Part shown: positions 8,563 to 18,011 of the stretch, one piece after another
How the letters are laid out: every line of letters starts with the position of its first letter
Position numbering within the stretch: the first letter of the stretch is position 1
From: Bacillus salipaludis
GTDB taxonomy: Bacteria; Bacillota; Bacilli; Bacillales_B; DSM-18226
DNA length: 64,000 bases
Direction of reading: 5' to 3'
NCBI RefSeq assembly: GCF_004358205.1
Contig: NZ_SMYO01000017.1
Span: 24,825 to 88,824 of the forward strand
Program-made: the position numbers and the translations under genes
Notes under the pieces: model-generated
What the model was told of the DNA's origin: nothing
What the model saw: only the letters and a program-made list of their open reading frames with translations
The model's database searches: none

Positions 8563-8970
8563 GTGAAATATTTAAAGAATAGACTAATACTTATACTTGT
8601 TTTTAATTGTACTATAATGTTAACAGGTTTTAATAAATTCGAAGAGAATGAAATAACCGCTCTTGTTAAATCGATGATTAGTACTGTAAATAAAAAAGAC
8701 GCTGAAGGTTATATTCAAACTTTAGACGAATATTTTATTAAAACAACTTATGGTAATAAAGATTTTATTAGGAAGAATATAAACGAATTTGGGCATTTAG
8801 ATTTGTTAGAGTTTGACGTAGAAACAATACATACGTATGTTTCTTATGCACATTACAAGTTAATACATACTGGAAAAGACAATATAAAAACAGCCTTTTT
8901 TGGTAAAATGATCTTAGTAAAGACAAAGGAAGGTTGGCGAATATATCATATTTCGGAAGAAGAAATATGA
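8563..8970 (+). CDS. Exported hypothetical protein, NTF2-like size
   Basis: GTG at 8563 with AGAAAGG upstream is the preferred start; the frame runs on 5' without better signals. 135 aa: a hydrophobic signal or anchor (residues about 6-24), then an alpha/beta domain with KTKEGWRIYHIS near the C-terminus, the usual last strands of small NTF2/SnoaL-like extracellular domains. No lipobox Cys in the right place. A terminator follows. Confidence 0.5.
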   Translation: MKYLKNRLILILVFNCTIMLTGFNKFEENEITALVKSMISTVNKKDAEGYIQTLDEYFIKTTYGNKDFIRKNINEFGHLDLLEFDVETIHTYVSYAHYKLIHTGKDNIKTAFFGKMILVKTKEGWRIYHISEEEI

Positions 8971-8996
8971 TAAATTGATAAATATAATTAAAATAA

Positions 8997-9030
8997 ATGC
9001 GATTCCTGTTGAAGAAATCGCATTTATTAT
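8997..9030 (+). terminator. Terminator after the exported protein gene
   Basis: AAATGCGATT, a loop and AATCGCATTT followed by ATTATTTTTC. The symmetric A/T ends would let it work in both directions. Confidence 0.7.
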
Positions 9031-9185
9031 TTTTCAACAATCTTTTTTCTATGTGTCTTGCACTGAGACGAGTAAATAGTCTGCTTGTGCTTAATGGAAT
9101 TCCGTTAATACATCTGGCCTCATGGCTTGAACTTTCCCTGTAGAGTCTCCAGGTAAAGAAGGGAGAAAAAATGAATATTTACTAA

Positions 9186-9213
9186 GAAGCTATCCAACTT
9201 TATTGAATAGCTT
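9186..9213. terminator. Hairpin downstream of the first GH18 gene
   Basis: AAGCTATCC, a loop and AATAGCTT with T-rich flanks lie just past the stop codon of the minus-strand GH18 gene. Confidence 0.5.
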
Positions 9214-9236
9214 TTTCAGCTTCTAAGCTTTCAGTG

Positions 9237-10646
9237 TTATACCTTTCGAATAAAAAAGTTATCTTCAAGCAATAACCAGTTTTGAGGATATGGATAGCCA
9301 AGGGTCCAATAACTGATTCCACGAAGCCCGTAGTCCTTCGCTGTATCAAATTTAGCTTGAGCACTTCTTGCATCCTCAAACCATACTTCGTGATTTCTAC
9401 CTTGTCCATCGGTATATCGGAAGTAAGGTGATTGTGCAATAGGATCATATAAAATATCAACATTATATTGAATGGCCCTTCTGATAGCATCCTGTTGGCT
9501 GAAGGTTTCTGCTTCTTGGCCTTGAACATGAGGGAGGAGCCAGTCACGGGCGTAAATTTGGAATCCCATGAAAATTTTATTTCTTGGAATGACAGAAACA
9601 GCATAATCCAGCACTCGTCGTATTTGGTTAAGTGGGGATATGGCCTGTGGAGGTCCTAATCTATACCCCCATTCATATGTCATTAGCACAACAAAATCGA
9701 CGATTCTTCCATGTGCAGGATAATCATGAGCTTCATATAACAACCCTTTTTGCTCTGCACTAACTTTAGGTGCTAATGCTGTGGAAACAAAATACCCTTC
9801 CGGGTGTAACCGATCCACTGCTTTTTGTAAGAACTGATTATATAAGTCCCTGTCTTGTGGGTAGACATTTTCAAAATCAACGTTTAAGCCACGATATCCT
9901 TTTGCTTTTATCGTGTTCAAAATATTAGTTATCAACTGGTCCTGAATCGCAGGACTTGAGAGGATTGTATGTGCTAGCCGTGACCCAGGATCTTTATAAG
10001 TAAAATTTGTAACGCACATCATTGGAGAAACCCTTTCACCTATAGATGCCTGAATAAAAGCGGTATCATCTATAGGTGTTATTCCACCGCTTGCTGTCAT
10101 TGAATAAGCAAATAGGGAAGAATAAGTTAAATATCTGCCTACTTCTCGAACCAAGGTTCCTCCTCTTTCGCCCGTATCGATGGTATAGGCGTTTACGTCT
10201 ATTACAGGCTTTGTAAATGGAATTCCTAAAGACATTCCCGGATAAATCATATTCGGATTTTGTATTTGGTTTATTCGGATAAGTTCTTGAACCGTCGTCC
10301 CGTATCTTTGAGCAATCTGCCATAAGGTTTCTCCTGGTTGAATGATGTGGGTTCTTGCTGGAATAATTAAAATCATACCAGGATTAATATTGGAAGGATT
10401 ACTGATTTGATTTGCTTGAACAATTGCCTGAATACTTGTTCCATATTTCTGGGCAATCATCCATAACGTTTCGCCCGAACGAACAGTATGAGTCCGATAG
10501 GTTGTTGGAATGACAAGGGCCAATCCCACCACTAATTGATTCGGATTCTCTAACTGGTTTGCACTAACAATTTGATTAATGGTAATCCCGTACCGCTGAG
10601 AAATCGCCCATAATGTTTCTCCTTTTTGAACAACATGAATTTGAAT
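9237..10646 (-). CDS. Spore cortex-lytic LysM-GH18 glycosidase (SleL/YaaH-like), ATT start likely
   Basis: Three LysM repeats (about residues 3-47, 50-95, 98-143), then a GH18 domain with LNVDFENV holding the catalytic Glu, and MTYEWGY further on. SleL/YaaH enzymes cut cortex peptidoglycan in germinating spores. The only ATG/GTG starts in frame fall after the first LysM. The frame continues 38 codons upstream through a complete LysM (IHVVQKGETLW) to an ATT that has AAAGGGGG eight bases before it and aligns with the ATG of the paralogues at 12503 and 13964. With ATT the protein is 469 aa, against 470 for the paralogue. A decayed start codon is the alternative. Confidence 0.85.
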   Translation of the reverse strand: MQIHVVQKGETLWAISQRYGITINQIVSANQLENPNQLVVGLALVIPTTYRTHTVRSGETLWMIAQKYGTSIQAIVQANQISNPSNINPGMILIIPARTHIIQPGETLWQIAQRYGTTVQELIRINQIQNPNMIYPGMSLGIPFTKPVIDVNAYTIDTGERGGTLVREVGRYLTYSSLFAYSMTASGGITPIDDTAFIQASIGERVSPMMCVTNFTYKDPGSRLAHTILSSPAIQDQLITNILNTIKAKGYRGLNVDFENVYPQDRDLYNQFLQKAVDRLHPEGYFVSTALAPKVSAEQKGLLYEAHDYPAHGRIVDFVVLMTYEWGYRLGPPQAISPLNQIRRVLDYAVSVIPRNKIFMGFQIYARDWLLPHVQGQEAETFSQQDAIRRAIQYNVDILYDPIAQSPYFRYTDGQGRNHEVWFEDARSAQAKFDTAKDYGLRGISYWTLGYPYPQNWLLLEDNFFIRKV

Positions 10647-10941
10647 AGTATTTACCCCCTTTAATATTTCTTCTTAAAATTTATATTCCTTTTAAAGATA
10701 GAAAATATTAATCTTTTACGAGGTTTTATATTTTAATGAAGAGTTTTCCGTTCAGGTACTGATATTTATGTTGAGGTTACGATTTAAATTGGAAAAAGAC
10801 TGTATATAAATAGAAGGAAAAATGATTGATACGCATCATTAAAAAGGGATGTTCAAGTTTAAATCTTAGTAGAATAAAAATAAATTTTTTAAGAGTGGGC
10901 ATTTTGGGTTTACTATAATAGAAAAATATCATTTGTTAACA

Positions 10942-10975
10942 CCAGACTTAAGTCTGGTAATATTCTTAAGAATAT
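10942..10975. repeat. Double CTTAAG palindrome, copy 3
   Basis: Two perfect 16-bp palindromes lie almost side by side: CCAGACTTAAGTCTGG (10942-10957) and ATATTCTTAAGAATAT (10960-10975). Same plan as the copies near 2921 and 5069. It sits in the 390-bp gap between the two GH18 genes, which otherwise holds only the terminator at 11037. Confidence 0.6.
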
Positions 10976-11036
10976 GAATCAAGTAAGATAATTATTTTTT
11001 TAAAACAATTTGTTTCATTTCTGCCATATAAAATAA

Positions 11037-11074
11037 AAACGGCTACATAAGGAAAGTGCCCCTTTTGGTAGCCA
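11037..11074 (-). terminator. Terminator of the second GH18 gene
   Basis: On the minus strand GGCTAC, a long loop and GTAGCC are followed by GTTTTTATTTTA, just beyond the gene's stop codon. Confidence 0.6.
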
Positions 11075-11090
11075 GGATTAAAGTATTTAA

Positions 11091-12503
11091 TTACAATTTT
11101 TTTATTGTAAAATTTGCTGCTAGAACTACCCAGTTTTGAGGAAAAGCAGTTCCAAGAACCCAATAACTTAGCCCGCGTAAATTGTATTCTTTGACGGTAT
11201 CATATTTTACTTGTACACTTCGGGCATCCTCAAACCATACTTCATGCTGTTGGCCTGATTCGTCCGTATAACGGAAGTATGGGGATTGATAGGTGTCATC
11301 ATAACTAATAGAGACACCATATTTTGCAGCAAGGTTGACGGCTTCTTTTGGAGCGACAATCCTAGCATACGTTCCATATTTCCACGGGATTTTCCAATCA
11401 TAGCCATACAAAGGCACACCCATTACAATTTTATTTCTCGGAATCACTGTAACTGCATAATCAAGTACCTTTCTTACCTGACTAATGGGTGCTACTGCCA
11501 TTGGACTTCCTCCAATCCAGCCCCATTCATAAGTCATAATCACAACAAAATCAACAATTTCCCCATGGGCAGCATAATCGTGAGCTTCATATAATAATCC
11601 TTTTTGTTCAGCCCTAAGCTTTGGTGCGAGTGCAGTTGAAACAGAAAAACCTTCTGGCCTTAAACGTTCTACTACTTTACGGAGAAAATTATTATAATTT
11701 TCCCGATCCTCAGGGAATACATATTCAAAATCAACATTTAATCCTGCGTATCCTTTTTCTTTTAACATTGTCAAAACATTCGTAATAACCTTATTCTGAA
11801 TGTCCTGATTTCTTAAAACGAGCGCTGCCCGGTCGGAGCTAAACATACTTCCAACAAAATTAGTAAGGACAAGCAACGGAGAAACATTTCGATTTCGAGC
11901 CACTTGAATGATTGCGTCATCATTTAAAGGGGTAATGCTGCCATCTTCCTCCACACGATGACTAAATGGACTGATATAGGTAAAATATGGTGCCAGTGGA
12001 GCCACAAGATTTGCTCCTGCCTGATTCATATCTGTTACATAGGCATTTACTTCAATGGCAGTTTTAGGGGCCTCCGGGATTCTCAGTCTTTGGCCAACAT
12101 GTATTATTCCAGGATTTTGAATTTGGTTTGCTTGGACGATAGCAGAAACGGTTGTTCCATAGCGGTTTGCAATCACCCATAAGGTTTCCCCTGGCTGAAT
12201 ATTGTGATATACAACAGGAATGGTTAGTAATTGGCCAATATAAAGTTTGGATGGATCTATTAACTGATTTGCATTGACAATCTCTTGTACGGTCACCCCA
12301 AAACGGCTTGCAATTAACCATAGGGTATCACCACGTTGAACAATATATTGTTGATAGGGTGCTGGAATGACCAATGCTTCACCTAACACCAGCCTATTAG
12401 GATCATCCAAGCCATTAGCTACAACAATTTGGTTTATCGGGATACCATATTGTTGGGAGATACGCCAAAGTGTATCGCCACTTTTTACTACATGTATCTT
12501 CAT
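11091..12503 (-). CDS. Spore cortex-lytic LysM-GH18 glycosidase (SleL/YaaH-like)
   Basis: 470 aa from the ATG at 12503, which has GGGGTGA upstream; the frame opens 18 codons earlier without a ribosome site. Three LysM modules (MKIHVVKSGDTLW, QQYIVQRGDTLW and VYHNIQPGETLW starts) and a GH18 domain with LNVDFEYV as the catalytic motif and MTYEWGW. A close paralogue of the gene just downstream and in the same orientation, so a tandem duplication is likely. Expected to act on spore cortex during germination. The promoter is not identified. Confidence 0.88.
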   Translation of the reverse strand: MKIHVVKSGDTLWRISQQYGIPINQIVVANGLDDPNRLVLGEALVIPAPYQQYIVQRGDTLWLIASRFGVTVQEIVNANQLIDPSKLYIGQLLTIPVVYHNIQPGETLWVIANRYGTTVSAIVQANQIQNPGIIHVGQRLRIPEAPKTAIEVNAYVTDMNQAGANLVAPLAPYFTYISPFSHRVEEDGSITPLNDDAIIQVARNRNVSPLLVLTNFVGSMFSSDRAALVLRNQDIQNKVITNVLTMLKEKGYAGLNVDFEYVFPEDRENYNNFLRKVVERLRPEGFSVSTALAPKLRAEQKGLLYEAHDYAAHGEIVDFVVIMTYEWGWIGGSPMAVAPISQVRKVLDYAVTVIPRNKIVMGVPLYGYDWKIPWKYGTYARIVAPKEAVNLAAKYGVSISYDDTYQSPYFRYTDESGQQHEVWFEDARSVQVKYDTVKEYNLRGLSYWVLGTAFPQNWVVLAANFTIKKL

Positions 12504-12947
12504 AAAGTCACCCCAATAGCAGAACAAATTTTCTACAATATCCTTTACGATTTTCAACGTGATATTTGTGTACAGAAATGAAAGTAATATGACATCGCTA
12601 TATATAAATAAATATTCAAATTAGTGAGGGAGTAAGAAATGGTTTTATTAGTTCAATCACTTTGTTATAGGGGAATGTGTGGGTTAGTATGTTACTTTCA
12701 CTACAATAAACAAAATAAATTTCGGATTTTCCCTAAAAAAATTTTTTATAGGCACTGTAGGATATTATTTTCTTATATGGGTGATAAACCATTTACTTAG
12801 CTAACATATGCATTATAAAAAAAATGGTACCCTTTATCTTTAATAAAAAATAATGTCGTAATGGAAGGTCTTTAAGAATCATTAGAGCCCTTGTTTTAGG
12901 TATAGATTATGAATAAGTACTAAAACATGGGACTAGTAGAAAAAATG
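12504..12947. other. Intergenic stretch upstream of the second GH18 gene
   Basis: AT-rich 444-bp spacer that should hold the sporulation promoter of the GH18 gene; no single -10/-35 pair can be assigned with confidence. A 53-codon plus-strand frame starting at 12639 has a GAGGGAG site but no protein-like character, and is not called. Confidence 0.5.
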
Positions 12948-13964
12948 TTATCTGGGGATGATTAATTTTTGCCCAACTACAAGATAAGCATTGGAACTCA
13001 GATTGTTCATTTTGGCAAGAGCTTCAAAACTAACTCCAAATTTTTGTGCGATTTTCCACAAAGAATCTCCTGATTGTACCGTATAGGTGGTCCCCTGGTT
13101 TTTAACAGGAATTGTTAACTTTTGACCAACCCATAATGGACTATTCGGATTAATATTGTTCCATTTGGCAATGGAATTGATTGTTGTACCGTATTTTTGA
13201 GCAATCAACCATAATGATTCGCCTCCTTTTACCGTATGGACCAACTGTCCTGTAAAATTGATTCGCGACCAATCAAACAATTTTCCGGGATCTGTCTTTC
13301 TTCCCGGTGCATACTCATCGTGGCCCACAATATGTTGCCTGTCTCTTTTAATAGTGGGATGACGTCCAATAATATCATCCAATAAAAGATTTAAAGAACG
13401 GTACTGTGCATCTGTATATCCAATATTAGAAGGCGCAATCGCCTCATATGTTTGTGCTGACATTAGGGGTAACATCTCATCTCGGGTGCCAATAGCTAAT
13501 AATTCAATCCCAATAGAATACTCATTTAATCTATTTTGGTACGATGGAAACCCAGGTAGATTACCTTTCCCTGCGTGATAGGCGACGCGATTCTCATCAA
13601 CCAATCGATACACCTCACCACTTCTTCCAATCAAGTAATGTGAAGAGACACCATTATTGAGAAAAATACGATACACATCTTGAATATTATAAGGATCATT
13701 TGGTTTACTTGCAGCATTTGAAATAAAGTGTATCACCACATGCGTAACAATTTCCGTTCTTGGCTTCGAATTTTGCAATGGAAGATAAAGATCACGAATC
13801 GAAACAATACGGGTACCCACAAAAGGTATGGATAATTTATATCCTGGATAAATCATGCTTGGATTTTGAATGTTGTTCATAATGATGATTTCTTGAACAG
13901 TGGTACTGTATCTTTGGGCAATTTGCCGTAAACTTTCACCTGGTTGAACGACATGAATTTGCAT
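12948..13964 (-). CDS. LysM-Amidase_2-LysM-LysM cell wall amidase
   Basis: 338 aa, ATG with GGAGGGGAG upstream. Order: LysM (1-50), an N-acetylmuramoyl-L-alanine amidase type 2 domain (about 70-230) with zinc ligands in VIHF, AYHAG and VGHDEYAPGRKTDPG, then two LysM repeats (about 242-288 and 292-338). It lacks a signal peptide, like the spore-cortex GH18 proteins beside it, which suggests assembly in the spore rather than secretion. It would cleave the stem peptide from muramic acid. Confidence 0.88.
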   Translation of the reverse strand: MQIHVVQPGESLRQIAQRYSTTVQEIIIMNNIQNPSMIYPGYKLSIPFVGTRIVSIRDLYLPLQNSKPRTEIVTHVVIHFISNAASKPNDPYNIQDVYRIFLNNGVSSHYLIGRSGEVYRLVDENRVAYHAGKGNLPGFPSYQNRLNEYSIGIELLAIGTRDEMLPLMSAQTYEAIAPSNIGYTDAQYRSLNLLLDDIIGRHPTIKRDRQHIVGHDEYAPGRKTDPGKLFDWSRINFTGQLVHTVKGGESLWLIAQKYGTTINSIAKWNNINPNSPLWVGQKLTIPVKNQGTTYTVQSGDSLWKIAQKFGVSFEALAKMNNLSSNAYLVVGQKLIIPR

Positions 13965-14133
13965 TAAATCTCCCCTCCGATAACTTTATCTTTAACACTA
14001 TATTCTCGGCATAAGGATTATATCTTAGATTGAATTCAAACCTTAGTATGAAATTAAACACTGGGATATTTTCATTGCCTTTTCCAAAAAATATAAGGAG
14101 CCTAAAAGCTAATTTGTAGAAGGGAGATTAAAT

Positions 14134-15141
14134 ATGAACAAAAAAGCTGTATTTATTTTAAGCTTGTTCTTAATGTTGTCCCTAAATATTTCTCCAGCCC
14201 TTGCAGCTAATAATCCTAGGAATACTTATGAAGTAAAATCAGGGGATACGTTATGGAAAATCGCTAAAACATATGTGACAACTGTAAATGATCTTAAATT
14301 ATTCAATGGATTACAGTCTGAGGTATTATTAGTTGGTCAAAAACTGCGTGTTCCAATAATATATCAAGTTGTAGCAGGAGATACGCTATGGAAGCTCTCT
14401 CAAGCGTTTAATTCGTCAGTTGCATTAATAAAATCGGCCAACGGACTTACCACTGATATCTTATTTGTTGGGCAAAAATTAAAGATTATTCCCACAAAAT
14501 TAACAATGAATGGACAATTTATATTAATGACGAGGGAGCAATTTAGGGATTGGTTATTTAATCAAAAAATCACAAGGAGAATTACCTGGTTCCAGGAACA
14601 TCACACATGGTGGCCATCGTATAAGGATTATAACGGTTCCAATCATTTTTCATTGATGTATCAAATGAAGGACCTTCATGTAAAACAGATGGGATGGTCA
14701 GATATAAGCCAACAATTGACGACATTCCCTGACGGAAAAGTAGTAGTGGGAAGACCGTTTAACACACCTCCACAAGGTTCGTATGGGCTGATAAATAAAT
14801 CTGTAACGCCAGCAATTGAAGCAAATGCAGTAGCAATTGAAAATCTTGGGAATTTTGATATTGGAAACGATCAAATGACCCCGGAACAGAGAGAAACCAT
14901 CATTACGATTGCAGCTTTGCTTTGTATCAAATTTGGATTGACCCCTTCTATAGACAGTATCCAATACCATCATTGGTGGGATATGAATACTGGTGAAAGG
15001 GTTTTAGATAACAGTAAAGGACATGCTGTTAAAACTTGCCCAGGTACAGGATTTTTCGGGGGTAATAGCACAACCGATGCAAAAAATGATTTTTATCCTC
15101 TTGTAAGAAATAAAATACAAGAAATTTTAGCTACTATGTAG
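14134..15141 (+). CDS. Secreted LysM amidase
   Basis: 335 aa with a clear signal peptide (MNKKAVFIL ... ALAANN, cleavage near residue 25), two LysM domains (about 31-75 and 77-120), and an Amidase_2/PGRP-like domain with the histidine site in FQEHHTWWPSY, a central AIENLGNFD and SIQYHHWWD with CPGTGFFG near the end. RBS GAAGGGAG. Unlike the neighbouring amidase it is exported. Divergent from the 12948 gene, with a shared 170-bp promoter region. It probably acts on the wall or spore coat peptidoglycan. Confidence 0.85.
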   Translation: MNKKAVFILSLFLMLSLNISPALAANNPRNTYEVKSGDTLWKIAKTYVTTVNDLKLFNGLQSEVLLVGQKLRVPIIYQVVAGDTLWKLSQAFNSSVALIKSANGLTTDILFVGQKLKIIPTKLTMNGQFILMTREQFRDWLFNQKITRRITWFQEHHTWWPSYKDYNGSNHFSLMYQMKDLHVKQMGWSDISQQLTTFPDGKVVVGRPFNTPPQGSYGLINKSVTPAIEANAVAIENLGNFDIGNDQMTPEQRETIITIAALLCIKFGLTPSIDSIQYHHWWDMNTGERVLDNSKGHAVKTCPGTGFFGGNSTTDAKNDFYPLVRNKIQEILATM

Positions 15142-15351
15142 AAATGGGGTAATGGTTTAATAAAAACGGCCACTCAAATCTTTTCTCTTGTTTATAAGTG
15201 GCCTCAAAACGAACGAATTCTTGTTGTACCCCTAAAAGGATATTTCTTAATGAAGTAATGGCCCTACAGCCTCTGACTTTCAACAATCGGGCAATTCTAA
15301 AACAAAAATGTCGCTCTTCTTTTTGGATGGATTTACGATTATTAAATCGGG

Positions 15352-16887
15352 TTATTTATTGTTTTTTCTTAAGTAAATGACTTTGAAACTTATCATGAAT
15401 AATAAATAAATTAACAATGATAATGTTAAGGAAATGATTAATGATATTATTTGGTTTTTAATTTCACCACTAAAGTACCTAAAGGTAAATAGACCAACGT
15501 AACCCATAATAAAACCAGAAAAAATTACTTTAATAAAGTCAATTAGAATAAAATTAAAACCAATTATTTTGGATATTGTTAAAAAGTGAAGAGAAGTTCC
15601 AAATACTATGCTTGCACATATTGCTAAAGATACACCATAAATACCAAAGTCTGGATTAGAAGCTAAAAAAAAGATTAATACAAGTTTGAAAATAGAAGCC
15701 ACTAAATCATTAATCATTACAACATTTGCTTTCCCTAACCCTATTATGATTGACTGTAAAGGTACACGAAAATATTGTAAAAGATAAAAAGGGGCCATCA
15801 TTTTTAAAAGAATAGCTGCTTCTGGTGACCTATAAATAAGGGTAGTTAACATTTCTGCAAAAAGATATAAAATAATGGTGCTTGGGACTCCTACAATTAA
15901 AGCGATTCTAACAGCTTGCTGAGTCCTATTATGAATAAGTGATCGTTCATTTTTTTCATTCGCCTCACTAATTGCAGGGATTAAAGGAACAGACATAGAG
16001 TTTGTAATAAAACCCGGGAGCATTAATAGTGGTAAAACATATCCCATTATGATACCGTACTGTTTTGTAGCTAGTGCCGTTCCAATACCAGCCAAAGCCA
16101 AACTTTGAGTAATAAGAATGGGCTGTATAACTCCGATAATCGATTGTATTAACCCATTTCCTGTTGTAGGTAGACCGGTTTGAAGTAAATCATAAAAAAT
16201 TTGCTTTCCTTTGCTGATATGCTTGAAGAACGAACGGCGTAACTTAAACTGTTTTCGTTTTGACCATTTAAAAACAGATACTAAGTATAGTAAAGAAGCT
16301 CCTTCACCAATAATTCCACTCAGAACTGCTCCAGCAGCAGCGAATTCGATTCCATAAGGAAGAAGGAATTGAACGAAAATAAAGATAAAGCATATTCTAA
16401 CAATCTGTTCTATAACTTGAGAAACTCCAATGGGTGTCATATTTTGTTTACCGCGAAAATATCCTTTGATTACAGAAGATACTGCAATGATAGGTACTAT
16501 TGGAATTACCGCGATCAAAGAATAATAAGCTCTTTGATCTGTTAGGAAAACTGAAGATAATAATTTAGCACCCATAAAGGTTCCAATCATTAATATAAGA
16601 CCTAACATACTTGTCGTCATTAAAGAAACGATAAGTATTTTTTTTACCCTTTTATGGTCTCCTTTTACTTCCGCTTCGGCTACAAGTTTTGATATGGCTA
16701 CAGGGAGACCTAACGTAGTCAAAGTGATCAAGAGTCCTGTAACTGGCATTGCCATCATGATAAGACCGACACCTTCAGGTCCTATTATATTAGCCATTAC
16801 TATTCCGTTAGCGAATCCCAATAATCTTGTGATAAAGGCTGCCACGGTTAGAATGATTGTACCTTTGATAAGACTTTGTTTAACCAA
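15352..16887 (-). CDS. spoVB: SpoVB-like MOP-superfamily flippase
   Basis: 511 aa, about 14 hydrophobic helices through the whole chain, typical of the MATE-like/polysaccharide transporter (MOP) superfamily; the opening KGTIILTVAAFITRLLGF matches stage V sporulation protein B. SpoVB-type proteins flip lipid-linked cortex precursors across the forespore membrane. TTG start with GGGTGAG spaced seven bases upstream. It lies at the edge of the spore lysin block, so the plasmid carries both cortex-building and cortex-cutting functions. Confidence 0.8.
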   Translation of the reverse strand: MVKQSLIKGTIILTVAAFITRLLGFANGIVMANIIGPEGVGLIMMAMPVTGLLITLTTLGLPVAISKLVAEAEVKGDHKRVKKILIVSLMTTSMLGLILMIGTFMGAKLLSSVFLTDQRAYYSLIAVIPIVPIIAVSSVIKGYFRGKQNMTPIGVSQVIEQIVRICFIFIFVQFLLPYGIEFAAAGAVLSGIIGEGASLLYLVSVFKWSKRKQFKLRRSFFKHISKGKQIFYDLLQTGLPTTGNGLIQSIIGVIQPILITQSLALAGIGTALATKQYGIIMGYVLPLLMLPGFITNSMSVPLIPAISEANEKNERSLIHNRTQQAVRIALIVGVPSTIILYLFAEMLTTLIYRSPEAAILLKMMAPFYLLQYFRVPLQSIIIGLGKANVVMINDLVASIFKLVLIFFLASNPDFGIYGVSLAICASIVFGTSLHFLTISKIIGFNFILIDFIKVIFSGFIMGYVGLFTFRYFSGEIKNQIISLIISLTLSLLIYLLFMISFKVIYLRKNNK

Positions 16888-17110
16888 TTTAAATGCTCAC
16901 CCTTCTTCTTGTCCATATTTGATGTATATGAAAAGAAAAGGAGGCAAATGTGGTAATTTTCTAGAATTTTGCAAACCTTCACATTGGGAATTTAAATACA
17001 CTTTCTTTTTTATCTAATTAGGATTACTTTTTAATGCTAAGAAATTAGGATTTTTTTTTTGGAATCTTCTTAACGTTGTAAATTAGCGTTTTGCTGGTGG
17101 TACCCCTTTA

Positions 17111-17227
17111 GGCCTAGTCACAGATGAATGAAACTTATTTTTCAAAATGTTACCTAACAAAGGACGAGTGGATAAGTCCGTTATTTTAGGGAAACCAAAT
17201 GTAACTTAATATGTATTATGTTACATT
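17111..17227 (-). repeat. Array-end repeat of the left composite-repeat array
   Basis: Reading on the minus strand: the palindrome AATGTAAC...GTTACATT (17198-17227), then TTTGGTTTCCCTAAAATAA, a conserved stretch with CGGACTTAT, and CTGTGACTAGGCC at the edge. The same order closes the right array at 55652-55814, except that a stretch of about 45 bp before CTGTGAC is missing here. It lies in the 413-bp gap between the flippase gene and the lipoprotein gene at 17301. Confidence 0.75.
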
Positions 17228-17300
17228 AGTATTTTTCAAATATATGGAAATATTGTGATGGAATATGGGGGATAGGTTGGATAAAAAAGGGGGATTCAAA

Positions 17301-17870
17301 ATGAAACGATTTATTATGGCTTTAGGCTTAATATTACTTTTTACTCTTTTAACAGCTTGCTCGTCTAAGTCATCTTTACAACTTGTAAATTCAAAAGCTG
17401 ATATTGTTAATGATAAAAGCAAGGTTGGCGCAATAGGTATAACAGAAGGTGATAAAAAAGGGCAGGAACTGGTACCAACGGCGTTATATTATGAATTTGA
17501 AATTAAAAATAATAGTAATAAAAAAATAGGAGGAATTGGTGGCAAGGGATTACAAGTAAAAATTGAACCAAATGATAAATTAGTGGCTATCTCCAAAGAA
17601 ACAGTTGGTTTTAATATTTTTAAACCCTCTTCATATGATGGAACGGGTGTAGGCTATGGAACTTCTTTTGATGGGGAAATCTATCCTAATAAAATAGGAA
17701 AATACATTTTAACTTTCGATTTGGGTGTAAGCGAAGAAAACCTACAAGTTCCTCTAAGAGTTCCATCAAAAGAAAAATTAAATAAACTTAAGGATAATGC
17801 TTTAGAAGCTTCTCTAATAGTAACTTTAGATGGTAAAGAAATAACTCGATTTAACTTAAAAAAGCAATAG
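17301..17870 (+). CDS. Lipoprotein with DUF4352-like beta fold
   Basis: 189 aa from the ATG at 17301 (AAAGGGGG upstream). Lipoprotein signal with lipobox LLTACSS, so anchored on the outer face of the membrane. The body is a beta-rich domain with the pattern of small immunoglobulin-like accessory domains (YYEFEIKNNSNK ... KYILTFDLGV). Function unknown. It is the only plus-strand gene inside the left array apart from the one at 20786. Confidence 0.6.
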   Translation: MKRFIMALGLILLFTLLTACSSKSSLQLVNSKADIVNDKSKVGAIGITEGDKKGQELVPTALYYEFEIKNNSNKKIGGIGGKGLQVKIEPNDKLVAISKETVGFNIFKPSSYDGTGVGYGTSFDGEIYPNKIGKYILTFDLGVSEENLQVPLRVPSKEKLNKLKDNALEASLIVTLDGKEITRFNLKKQ

Positions 17871-17879
17871 CTATTTAAA

Positions 17880-17907
17880 AAGCATCGGTGAAACCGATGC
17901 TTTTTTA
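17880..17907 (+). terminator. Terminator of the 17301 lipoprotein gene
   Basis: AGCATCGGT, GAA loop and ACCGATGCT followed by TTTTTT, eleven bases after the stop codon. Confidence 0.9.
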
Positions 17908-18011
17908 GATGTTAAATTATTGTTATTTTGTATGATTTTAAACTTTTGTCCCCTAGAAGGAAACCCTTAGTTGTAAACTATACTCTCTTTTTCTTTTGTA
18001 TTTTAAAAAGG

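Noticed and set aside
10066..12321. Antisense and offset frames within the GH18 genes
   Set aside because: They arise from repeated LysM codons and have no start signals.
12639..12800. 53-codon frame before the second GH18 gene
   Set aside because: It has a GAGGGAG site, but the residue mix (many Cys, Tyr, Arg) is not protein-like and it lies in the presumed promoter region.
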